Source: an uncultured Desulfovibrio sp.
GTDB lineage: Bacteria > Desulfobacterota > Desulfovibrionia > Desulfovibrionales > Desulfovibrionaceae
DNA: 39,820 nucleotides
Reading direction: 5' to 3'
NCBI RefSeq assembly: GCF_944327235.1
Contig: NZ_CALVHE010000017.1
Span: 1-39,820 of the forward strand
A program made the translations under genes and the position numbers. The stretch's first letter is position 1; each line of letters begins with the position of its first letter. This document shows positions 16,146 to 22,757 of the stretch, in pieces. Under the pieces are notes generated by a model. The model saw only the letters and a program-made list of their open reading frames with translations, did not search any database and was not told the DNA's origin.

Positions 16146-16586
16146 ATGCGGAAATTTTCGATAGGCCGATGGGGGCTGGTTGCCGGCGCTCTTCTGCTCA
16201 TGGGCGGGCTTGCGGGGTGCGGCGGTAAGCAGGACATCCCCGAGACCGCGCCGCAGGGCATGAGCGTGGATGTGGATTTCCATCCGGTACATCGCTGCTC
16301 ACGGCTCTCCCCCGCCATACAGGTGGCCAACGTGCCGCGCGGGACATCCTATTTTGATGTGCGCCTCGTGGAGATGGAGCCTGTGGAACGGCTGCTTGGC
16401 GGCGGCACCTGGAGCAACGACGGTTCCGGCAAGATCGCTGAGGGCGGCCTGACCAAACTGTACTCCGGTCCTTGCCCGCCGGCCGGGGTGGAACGTCGTT
16501 ATTCGTATGTCATCTCCGCCATGCCTTTCGGCGGCGGGCAGCCGTTGAGCGTGCGCACGGTGGAGGTGCTGGTCGAAGGCCAATAG
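16146..16586 (+). CDS. small lipoprotein, possibly PEBP-like fold
   Basis: A 146-residue predicted lipoprotein. The N-terminus MRKFSIGRW is followed by a hydrophobic stretch ending in the lipobox LAGC, with cysteine at about residue 25. The mature part has LSPAIQVANVPRGT, a GGGTWSNDGSG segment, YSGPCPPAG and RRYSYVISAM. Their order resembles phosphatidylethanolamine-binding-like (YbhB) proteins, but the metal- or ligand-binding residues cannot be verified, so the family call is weak. The start has GGGAGG five bases upstream; the long reading frame upstream is antisense to the aminotransferase. Its TAG stop is the first three bases of a TAGAGC-family repeat. Confidence 0.75.
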   Translation: MRKFSIGRWGLVAGALLLMGGLAGCGGKQDIPETAPQGMSVDVDFHPVHRCSRLSPAIQVANVPRGTSYFDVRLVEMEPVERLLGGGTWSNDGSGKIAEGGLTKLYSGPCPPAGVERRYSYVISAMPFGGGQPLSVRTVEVLVEGQ

Positions 16587-16731
16587 CGTGTTTTGCCATT
16601 GAAAAAGGTATGAGGCGCGGTGACGGCGACAGCGCCGCGCCCGGCCCAAACCAGGCGGAAAAACGCGTTTTTCCGCGAAACGACAGCCGTATGGCTGGAA
16701 ACGCGAAGCGTTTCGATCGGAAAATGTCCTG
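16584..16731 (+). repeat. TAGAGC-family intergenic repeat, copy 2
   Basis: About 148 bp, starting at the TAG stop of the lipoprotein gene (TAGCGTGTTTTGCC) and ending CGGAAAATGTCC. It contains GGCGACAGCGCCGC, the perfect palindrome GCGGAAAAACGCGTTTTTCCGC (a 22-base dyad at about 16657-16678), GACAGCCGTATGG and an AAACGCGAAGCGTTT hairpin. Same orientation as the lipoprotein gene. Confidence 0.8.
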
Positions 16732-16759
16732 ATCTGCTCGATCATTTGGGATGTGGAAG

Positions 16760-16797
16760 AAGCGGCGGACGCCCCGGCAGGGCGCTGCCGCTTTTTT
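16760..16797 (+). terminator. intrinsic terminator, plus strand
   Basis: AAGCGGC pairs with GCCGCTT, with an inner GCCC/GGGC stem, followed by six T residues. It probably ends the lipoprotein transcript after the repeat element. Confidence 0.7.
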
Positions 16798-16825
16798 GCG
16801 TCCTCCCGGCGCGGCGGTGCCGCAC

Positions 16826-16861
16826 AAAAAGCGGGAACCACCCGCAAGGCGAGTGGTTCCC
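16826..16861 (-). terminator. intrinsic terminator, minus strand
   Basis: On the minus strand, GGGAACCACTCGC pairs with GCGGGTGGTTCCC across a short loop, followed by a GCTTTTT run. It lies 50 bp past the stop of the chorismate mutase/EPSP-synthase-like gene. Confidence 0.85.
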
Positions 16862-16910
16862 AAAAGCAGGGGCCATCAGAGACGGATCGTCGATCCGGCG
16901 CTTTCGCGCA

Positions 16911-18605
16911 TCAGTACTCGTCGTCCGGCAAGTCGGGGATATCGGCCAAGGCGCTCGTGATGATGCGGCGGCGCTGCCGCTGCACAGGGGCGGCAGGGGC
17001 GGGCTCCCGTTCCATTTTCGGCGCGGGCAGACCGTTGTAGAGCGTCCAGAAGGCCGGGTACAGCGTGGTGATGATGCCGGGGTTGCCGAGTCGGACAGCC
17101 CGCTTGTCCCGGGCACAGGCCGCCAGCGCCAGCGCCAGCGCCCAGACGGGGGTCGGCGCGTTCCAGCCGCGCCCCGCGGCGGCACCGGCCTCATCTTCGC
17201 GCAGCGGACGGAGCACGCCATCCTCCACGCAGAGATGGAGCGCCGAGCAGAAACTCGTCATATCGCTGCGGAATTCGTCCGTAAGGCCTTCACGCAGGGC
17301 GGGCGGCAGGGGCGCGCTCCCTTGCCGCAAGGCGGTCTGCGCCAGCAGGGCCAGCGGGAGCGGCAGCCAGTCGACGGGGAACTGTTCGGGCAGATCGAAG
17401 CCGTCGGACGCGATGGTCAGCGGGGCTGACTGCGTCAACTCGATGACAGGCGTGTCTCCCTTTTCGCTGCGGGGAGTGCAGCCGAGACGGCGCAGCAGCT
17501 CCCAACCGGCCTGCGCGGCGGGCGTTTGCGGCCAGACGCCTTCCAGACGCACGCTCCCGCCCAGCGACGGGGCCAATGCCAGAAGGAGCAGGGCAAGCTC
17601 CGCCTCCATGGGCAGGCTGGGCTTCTCAGGCAGCGCGGCCAGGCCCGGCGACACGCTGATGCGGTCCCCGTCGCGGAGGACGTCGGCCCCGGCCTGTTCC
17701 AGGATGGGCAGGGTCCGGGCATAGATGACCGTCCGCGCGGGCATGGCGGCAAGATCCAGCCGCAGGGGCTGCGCGTAGAAGGGGGCGGCCAGCAGGATGC
17801 CTTCCGCCAGTTCCACCGGCGCATCGGCGGGCAGGCGCACCATGTCCGGCAGCACGCCGGAGCATTCGAGGCGGACGGGCAGGCCGTCGGATTTGGGCAC
17901 GGCCTGGATCAGGCGGGCACCCATCTGGCCCACGAAGCGGCGGGCCACGGAAAAGTCCGCGAAACGCAGGTCGGGGTCGCCCACGAACTTGGCGCGCGAG
18001 GGACGCCCCAGATAATGCCCCAGAACCAGATAGAAATTCCAGGCGCTGCATCCCACATGCACCACCTTGTCAGGCGCGGCCAGCGGCGCGGCGGACATGG
18101 CGCTCACGCCGTCGTTCTCGCGGGTGAGCGCGGCGCCGAGCTGGTTGAGCATCTTGACGCAATCCACGATGGGATCGTTCATCAGGCAGGGCTCGAGCCG
18201 CAGGGGACGACCGGCCGCCGCCGCCAGATAGAGCCAGGCGCGGGTGTCGCGGCAGGCCAGCGGCGCGCGCATGGCGAGGGCGACGGGAGCCGTGGACGGC
18301 GCAAGATTGAAGGCCGGGCGCTTGTCGGCAGGCTCATCCTCGGGACGGGGAAGGAATTCCACTTCCTGCATGAGCGTGAAAAGGCGGCTGCTCAGGCGGG
18401 GGTCCCGGCTGACGCGCGAGGCCGCGGCTTCCCAGGCTTCGCGCAGGAATTTTTCTTCCGCGGGGTCCAGATGCCCCTTGGCGGTATACATGCGCCGCAG
18501 CAGGTTATGGCGGCGCATGAGCAGGCGCAGGATGTCGCGGTCAATCTCGCAAACGGACTCCCGCAGGCTTTTGCGGGGACGATTCTCGGTGGCGTGCTCG
18601 CTCAT
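16911..18605 (-). CDS. chorismate mutase domain fused to degenerate EPSP-synthase-like domain
   Basis: A 564-residue two-part protein. Residues about 10-95 look like an AroQ-class helical chorismate mutase (EIDRDILRLLMRR, TAKG, then a helix with Arg/Glu). Residues about 110-540 follow the EPSP synthase (AroA) fold: alternating strands and helices, VKMLNQLGAALTRENDGV, VARRFVGQMGARL and LLLAL-type inverse repeats. The usual substrate motifs are not seen: PGDKSxSHR is replaced by PLACRDTR, GNAGTxxR by GCSAWNFY, and the SSQ triad by ELAEG. Either it is a very divergent AroA or a non-catalytic relative. The ATG at 18605 has AAGGAA upstream; the longer frame to 19058 is antisense to tunR coding. 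An intrinsic terminator follows. Confidence 0.65.
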   Translation of the reverse strand: MSEHATENRPRKSLRESVCEIDRDILRLLMRRHNLLRRMYTAKGHLDPAEEKFLREAWEAAASRVSRDPRLSSRLFTLMQEVEFLPRPEDEPADKRPAFNLAPSTAPVALAMRAPLACRDTRAWLYLAAAAGRPLRLEPCLMNDPIVDCVKMLNQLGAALTRENDGVSAMSAAPLAAPDKVVHVGCSAWNFYLVLGHYLGRPSRAKFVGDPDLRFADFSVARRFVGQMGARLIQAVPKSDGLPVRLECSGVLPDMVRLPADAPVELAEGILLAAPFYAQPLRLDLAAMPARTVIYARTLPILEQAGADVLRDGDRISVSPGLAALPEKPSLPMEAELALLLLALAPSLGGSVRLEGVWPQTPAAQAGWELLRRLGCTPRSEKGDTPVIELTQSAPLTIASDGFDLPEQFPVDWLPLPLALLAQTALRQGSAPLPPALREGLTDEFRSDMTSFCSALHLCVEDGVLRPLREDEAGAAAGRGWNAPTPVWALALALAACARDKRAVRLGNPGIITTLYPAFWTLYNGLPAPKMEREPAPAAPVQRQRRRIITSALADIPDLPDDEY

Positions 18606-18737
18606 GATGGTTCCTTGGGGGAGGGATGGCCTGACGGCGGCACGTGTGCCGCGCGGCAGGGTTGCGCCCGTTTCTCTAGCCTGAATTTGCCCGGCTGGCA
18701 AGCGGATACGCGGGCCGCCGGACGGCTCCCCTCCGCC

Positions 18738-18807
18738 TGACCGGTCAGGGCCGGACGACCTGTGCCGTCGCCTCGCGTTTTGCCGTTTTCGATGGCAAAT
18801 CGCTCTA
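18738..18807 (-). repeat. TAGAGC-family intergenic repeat, 5' half only (copy 3)
   Basis: On the minus strand it starts TAGAGCGATTTGCC, runs through a small hairpin (TTGCC...GGCAA) and GCGAGGCGACGGCACAGG, then loses similarity. The leading TAG is the stop codon of tunR. The remaining gap to 18606 shows no family 3' hairpin. Confidence 0.6.
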
Positions 18808-19911
18808 TGCCGCCGACAGGATGACCGACAGCGCGCTGAACCAGACCTGCGCCTCCATGCCGGGGGAGAGGGGGGGCTGACGATTGTCCTCCTGCAGGAT
18901 GCAGACGCGGGTGCCGTCGGCCAGGCGCAGGAGGATCTCCCGCCAGCGTTCGTCGCTGCGCATCTGTTCCACCTCGCCGCGAAAATGCGTGGCATCGGGC
19001 GGCGGCGGGCAGCCGTCCCCGGCAAGGTGGACTTGCGGCGCCTTGACATGGGCCGCAAGGCGGCAGCCCTCGTGGATTTCGAGCTGGAGGCGGCTCGTTT
19101 CGGTGATGATGGCCGTCAGCAGCAGGCCGCCGGGGGTGAGCAGTTCCACGCGGCAGGCCAGTCCGCAGGGCGCGCAGCGCAGCACCCTGCCGGAGAAGGT
19201 ATTGCGGGCGCTGCTGCGCGGGACATTGTCGTCGCCCTGGATACGCTGGCGCAAAAGGGCCGTCATGCCCGGCGCGGGCGCGGCGCTCTCGTGTCGGCCG
19301 CGGCCCAGAAAGGCGTCCACGAGCGCCGGAGACAGGCCGTGCCGTCGCAGTTCCCGCGCGCGGTTCCGGCGCAGGCCGCGGGCGGAGAGCAGGCCGGAAG
19401 GGAAGCCGCAGGCGCGGCCGCACTGGGCGAGGGTACGGCGGATAAGGCTGCTGTCGCAGGACAGGGAAGCCAGCGCGGCCAGGAAGGCGGGGTCCTCCAG
19501 TCTGTCGCGCAGCGTGCGGGCAAGGGGCAGGGGGAGGGGGACGAGGCGGTCCGGGCGTCCCCGTATCCATAAACAGCTCCGGGGCCAGTCCCAGTCGTCG
19601 GGCCGCAGGGAGAGCGCTTCCACCAGCCGCAGGCCGCCGTAACGCAGCAACAGGAAGAGGAGCCAGCGACGCAGCCGGGCCTGGCGGTCGCGGACGGTGC
19701 GCGCCCCGGCGCAGCGTTCCTCGAACCACTGTTCCGCCGCGCGGCACTCCGCAGCGGACAGCGCGGGGCTGGCCGCGTCGGTGTGTTCGTCCTCAGCGGG
19801 CAGCAGGCGGCGGCGCAGCCACTCCCTGTCCTGAAGGCTCAACGAGCGCCAGAGATCTTCCAGACGTTCACGATCACGGGGGGAATTTTTCATAAGAAAA
19901 ACTGTTAGCAT
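18805..19911 (-). CDS. tunR: TunR-type tungstate/molybdate-responsive regulator
   Basis: A 368-residue regulator that joins a tyrosine-recombinase-like DNA-binding domain (residues about 55-225) to a C-terminal Mop/TOBE region (about 235-365). The recombinase part keeps the box I-like RYGGLRLVEALSL and a box II-like RGLRRNRARELRRHGL...FLGRG. It lacks the HxxR histidine and a clear catalytic tyrosine, so it should bind DNA without cutting it. SARNTFSGRVLR starts the TOBE fold, as in ModE. This architecture is that of TunR, described in sulfate-reducing bacteria as a tungstate-responsive regulator. It is divergent from modABC. Either of two ATGs (19911 or 19893) may start it; neither has a good ribosome-binding site. 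Confidence 0.83.
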   Translation of the reverse strand: MLTVFLMKNSPRDRERLEDLWRSLSLQDREWLRRRLLPAEDEHTDAASPALSAAECRAAEQWFEERCAGARTVRDRQARLRRWLLFLLLRYGGLRLVEALSLRPDDWDWPRSCLWIRGRPDRLVPLPLPLARTLRDRLEDPAFLAALASLSCDSSLIRRTLAQCGRACGFPSGLLSARGLRRNRARELRRHGLSPALVDAFLGRGRHESAAPAPGMTALLRQRIQGDDNVPRSSARNTFSGRVLRCAPCGLACRVELLTPGGLLLTAIITETSRLQLEIHEGCRLAAHVKAPQVHLAGDGCPPPPDATHFRGEVEQMRSDERWREILLRLADGTRVCILQEDNRQPPLSPGMEAQVWFSALSVILSAA

Positions 19912-19943
19912 GAAAATTCAGGATGATGCAAGAATGTGCGTTG

Positions 19944-19967
19944 TCACGGTTTTTCGTCAGATCGTGA
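19944..19967. promoter_or_regulatory. inverted repeat in the tunR-modA divergent gap
   Basis: TCACG and CGTGA arms are separated by 14 bases, 83-106 bp before modA and close to the tunR start. It is the clearest dyad in this short divergent region and a candidate TunR site. The arms are short, so chance cannot be excluded. Confidence 0.25.
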
Positions 19968-20049
19968 GAGGTTTGCCAAAGCGGCGCACGCCGGGCAAGG
20001 TAGCCCTACGCTGCGGGACAGCGACATTTTCAACTCAAGGAGCGTTGCG

Positions 20050-20823
20050 ATGCGCGGAAGCGGTTCGCTGTTGACGGGGAAAGCGCGTCTGGCCGCCTGG
20101 CTGTTCGGCCTCTGGCTGATGGTGGGCGGTACGGCGGCACAGGCTGAGGAAATGGTGGTCTCGGGCGCGGCGAGCCTGACCAATGCCTTTGGCGAGCTCA
20201 AGGCCCTGTATGAAAAAAAGCATCCCGGGCTGACGGTCCACACCAATTACGCCGCTTCCAATCCGCTGCTCAAGCAGATGCAGGAAGGCGCTCCGGTGGA
20301 CGTCTTTGCCTCCGCGGATCAGGAGACCATGGACAAGGCCGAGAAAGCGGGGCTGATCGACCCGGCGACCCGGCGTGATTTCGTCTGCAACAAGCTGGTG
20401 CTCATCGTGCCCAAGGGGAGCGCGAAGCCGGTGGGCATGTCCGCACTTTCGGGATGCCGGAGCATAGCGGTGGGGAATCCCGACTCCGTTCCCGCCGGCC
20501 GCTATGCCCGGGAATCCCTGACTCAGGCCGGGCTGTGGGAGGCGGTCGCTCCCCGGCTCATCATGGGCAACAGCGTGCGTCAGGTGCTGGACTATGTGGC
20601 GCGCGGCGAGGTGGATGCCGGATTCGTCTACGCGACAGACGCCCGGCAAATGGCCGACAAGGTGGACGTGGCGTTCGTGGCCGAAGGTCACAAGCCCGTG
20701 CTCTACCCTGTGGCTGTGGCGACCACCGGCAAGAACGCCGCGCAGGGCAAGGCCTTTGTGGACTTCCTGCTCTCCGCGGAAGGGGGAGAGGTCCTGGCCC
20801 GCTACGGCTTTTCCCGCCCCTAG
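20050..20823 (+). CDS. modA: molybdate/tungstate ABC transporter, periplasmic binding protein
   Basis: A 257-residue oxyanion-binding protein. It has a signal peptide (residues 1-32, hydrophobic LAAWLFGLWLMVGG, cut near AQA-EE). The ModA hallmarks are VSGAASLTNAF (oxyanion-binding Ser), NYAASNPLLKQM, VDVFASADQETMD and, further on, VPAGRYARESL and DAGFVYATDA. The ATG at 20050 follows an AAGGAG site about eight bases upstream. The first gene of modABC and divergent from tunR, it feeds molybdate or tungstate to ModB/ModC. Choice between the two anions cannot be read from sequence. Confidence 0.93.
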   Translation: MRGSGSLLTGKARLAAWLFGLWLMVGGTAAQAEEMVVSGAASLTNAFGELKALYEKKHPGLTVHTNYAASNPLLKQMQEGAPVDVFASADQETMDKAEKAGLIDPATRRDFVCNKLVLIVPKGSAKPVGMSALSGCRSIAVGNPDSVPAGRYARESLTQAGLWEAVAPRLIMGNSVRQVLDYVARGEVDAGFVYATDARQMADKVDVAFVAEGHKPVLYPVAVATTGKNAAQGKAFVDFLLSAEGGEVLARYGFSRP

Positions 20824-20913
20824 GCTCTTCCGCATCCCCGCCTGATGGCGGATCACGCGGGGCGGCATCCCTGACTCCGGGGTGCCACCCCGTGCGTGCG
20901 TCATGGATACGGC

Positions 20914-21696
20914 ATGAACGAATTCCCTCTTCTGGATCCCCTGCTGTTGTCGTTGCGGGTCGCGGCCCTGGCGACGGTCTTTTCGTCTCTCGGGGCGCTG
21001 CTGCTGGCGTGGAAGCTTTCCCGGCGGCGCGGCGCATTGCCCGCCGTGCTGGATGCGTTCTGTGCCCTGCCGCTGGTGCTGCCGCCCACGGTCGTGGGCT
21101 ATTACCTTATATTGTTGCTGGGGCGGCGCGGCGTGCTGGGGCAGTGGCTGGCCGAAGCGGGCATAAGTCTGATCTTTTCCTGGCAGGGGGCGGTGGTGGC
21201 GGCCACGGTGGTGGTCTTTCCCCTGATCTACAAATCGGCGCGGGCCGCGCTGGAACAGGTGGACAGCCGACTGGAAGATGCCGCCCGCACGCTGGGGGCG
21301 GGGGAATGGCGCATCTTCCTGAGCATCTCGCTGCCGCTGGCCTGGCGCGGCATCTTTGCGGGCATCATGCTGGCCTTTGCCCGCGGCATGGGCGAATTTG
21401 GGGCAACGCTCATGCTCGCGGGCAATATCCCCGGCAGGACGCAGACGCTGGCGCTGGCCATCTATGATGCCTTCCAGGCCGGTAATGACGCCAGGGCCAC
21501 CCTGCTGGTGCTCGTCACGTCGGGACTGTGCATGGGGTTGCTGGCCGGAGCGGAGTTGCTCGTGCGACTGCGGCGAGGCAAGGGAGCTGCGCGCTCGTTG
21601 TCACCGCAGCGACGGCGGGAGGGCATCCTTTCGCGAGGGGAGGCGCGAGGCGCGGAGCGTGAGGGCTTGCTCCCCCAGCGGCGGACGGCATGTTAG
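20914..21696 (+). CDS. modB: molybdate/tungstate ABC transporter permease
   Basis: An inner-membrane permease of about 260 residues with five to six membrane helices (for example SLRVAALATVFSSLGALLLA and AVVAATVVVFPLIY). The EAA loop that contacts ModC is DAARTLGAGEWRIFLSISLP (about 120-140), followed by the conserved FARGMGEFGATLMLAGN. The ATG at 20914 is preferred; a GTG six codons earlier is possible. The last about 40 residues are a polar arginine-rich tail (from LRRGKGAARSL) beyond the usual ModB end, perhaps added by drift in reading frame before the modC overlap. It overlaps modC by 7 bp. Confidence 0.92.
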   Translation: MNEFPLLDPLLLSLRVAALATVFSSLGALLLAWKLSRRRGALPAVLDAFCALPLVLPPTVVGYYLILLLGRRGVLGQWLAEAGISLIFSWQGAVVAATVVVFPLIYKSARAALEQVDSRLEDAARTLGAGEWRIFLSISLPLAWRGIFAGIMLAFARGMGEFGATLMLAGNIPGRTQTLALAIYDAFQAGNDARATLLVLVTSGLCMGLLAGAELLVRLRRGKGAARSLSPQRRREGILSRGEARGAEREGLLPQRRTAC

Positions 21697-22451
21697 AGCT
21701 GCGTCTCTTCCTTGAGCTGGCGGGCGGCGGCAGCGCGTTTTGTCTTGATGTGGACTATGCCGTGTCCCTGCGGCGGGGGCCGGTCGTCCTTTTCGGGGCT
21801 TCCGGGTCGGGGAAGTCCCTGACCCTGCAATGTCTGGCCGGTCTGGTACGCCCGGACGGCGGTCGCATCGTCTTGCAGGACGATGTTTTGTTCGATTCTT
21901 CACAAGGTATTTGGCTGCCCGCGCGGGACCGTCGGCTGGGCTACATGTTTCAGGAATATGCCCTGTTCCCGCATTTGTCCGTCCTGGCCAATGTGGCCTA
22001 CGCCCGCAGCGGCGGGCGCGTGTGGCGGCCGGACCCTGAGCTGCGGGACGAGGCCCTGCAGATGCTGGAGCGGCTCGGCCTTGCCCATCTGGCGGAGCGC
22101 AAGCCGGGGGAGATCTCAGGCGGGCAGCGGCAGCGCGTGGCACTGGCCCGCGCCCTGTTCTCGCGGCCGCGTCTGCTGCTGCTGGACGAGCCGTTTTCCG
22201 CGCTGGATCCGCTGTTGCGCGAACGGCTGCGCGGCGAGCTGGCGGAGCGTGTGCGGGAGGTGGGCATCCCCCTCCTCATGATCACCCACGACCCCCTGGA
22301 TGTGGAGGCGTTTGCGGCGTCGCTGGCCGTCTATGCCGGGGGAAGAGCGAAGGTCTTTGATGATTACGCTGCCGTGCGTCGCGGTTTTGCCGATACGCGC
22401 GCGTGTCTGACCTCCCTGCTCGAGCGTGTGGGCGAGCGACAGGGATCGTGA
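21690..22451 (+). CDS. modC: molybdate/tungstate ABC transporter ATPase
   Basis: A 253-residue ATP-binding subunit. Walker A is GASGSGKS (about 36-43), the Q-loop lies in FQEYALFPHL, the ABC signature is ISGGQRQR (about 132), Walker B is LLLLDEPFSALD and the switch histidine is in ITHD. It ends soon after the nucleotide-binding domain and lacks the C-terminal Mop/TOBE domain of E. coli ModC, so anion sensing in this locus rests on TunR. Translation is coupled to modB through a 7-bp overlap. Confidence 0.92.
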   Translation: MLELRLFLELAGGGSAFCLDVDYAVSLRRGPVVLFGASGSGKSLTLQCLAGLVRPDGGRIVLQDDVLFDSSQGIWLPARDRRLGYMFQEYALFPHLSVLANVAYARSGGRVWRPDPELRDEALQMLERLGLAHLAERKPGEISGGQRQRVALARALFSRPRLLLLDEPFSALDPLLRERLRGELAERVREVGIPLLMITHDPLDVEAFAASLAVYAGGRAKVFDDYAAVRRGFADTRACLTSLLERVGERQGS

Positions 22452-22574
22452 CGGAAGCTCAATCTTTCCGGCAGGATGGCGGAGCGCCCTGTTGCCGTGA
22501 GGCGCGGGAAAAATCTGTGAAAAAAAATTTTATGTGGAATTACGAGAAGCTGGAGCCATTTTTTCGCCCGATGG

Positions 22575-22604
22575 TTGACATGTTCCGCGCTTCCGTCGTA
22601 TGAA
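22575..22604 (+). promoter_or_regulatory. sigma-70 type promoter for xsc
   Basis: TTGACA (22575-22580) and TATGAA (22599-22604) are separated by 18 bp. It would start transcription near 22611, just before the first leader hairpin, giving a leader of about 145 nt before xsc. Confidence 0.65.
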
Positions 22605-22611
22605 GAGTCAT

Positions 22612-22757
22612 CCAAGCTCCCACCCGGTGGGAGCACGACCGGTACGCCTTGTGCCGGTCAGGGACAACCGAAGAGTTCGGGTTCCACGCACGCGGCGGGC
22701 TTGCCCCTGCAAGCGTGGTTGTGTTCACAATAAACAGTGTGCATAAGGAGTTTAATT
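22612..22757 (+). ncRNA. structured 5' leader of xsc (candidate cis-regulatory RNA)
   Basis: Several hairpins follow one another. P1 is GCTCCCAC-CCG-GTGGGAGC (22616-22634, perfect 8 bp). P2 is GACCGGTAC / GTGCCGGTC (22637-22659, 9 bp including one G-U pair). P3 is AACCGAA / TTCGGGTT (about 22666-22683, one bulge). P4 is CCACGC...GCGTGG (22684-22718). The ribosome-binding site AAGGAG (22745-22750) follows after a short AT-rich stretch. No gene can be read here. I do not recognise it as a named riboswitch class. It may be a riboswitch, a protein-binding leader or an mRNA-stabilising element of a highly expressed gene. Confidence 0.5.

Noticed and set aside
18606..19058. N-terminal extension of the chorismate mutase-like protein
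   Set aside because: The extra residues are arginine/proline-rich, lie antisense-frame over the tunR end and repeat remnant, and lack similarity to any aro protein.
22737..22757. Upstream in-frame start for xsc adding seven residues
   Set aside because: It would include the AAGGAG site itself in the coding region; the ATG at 22758 has ideal spacing and a family-type N-terminus.
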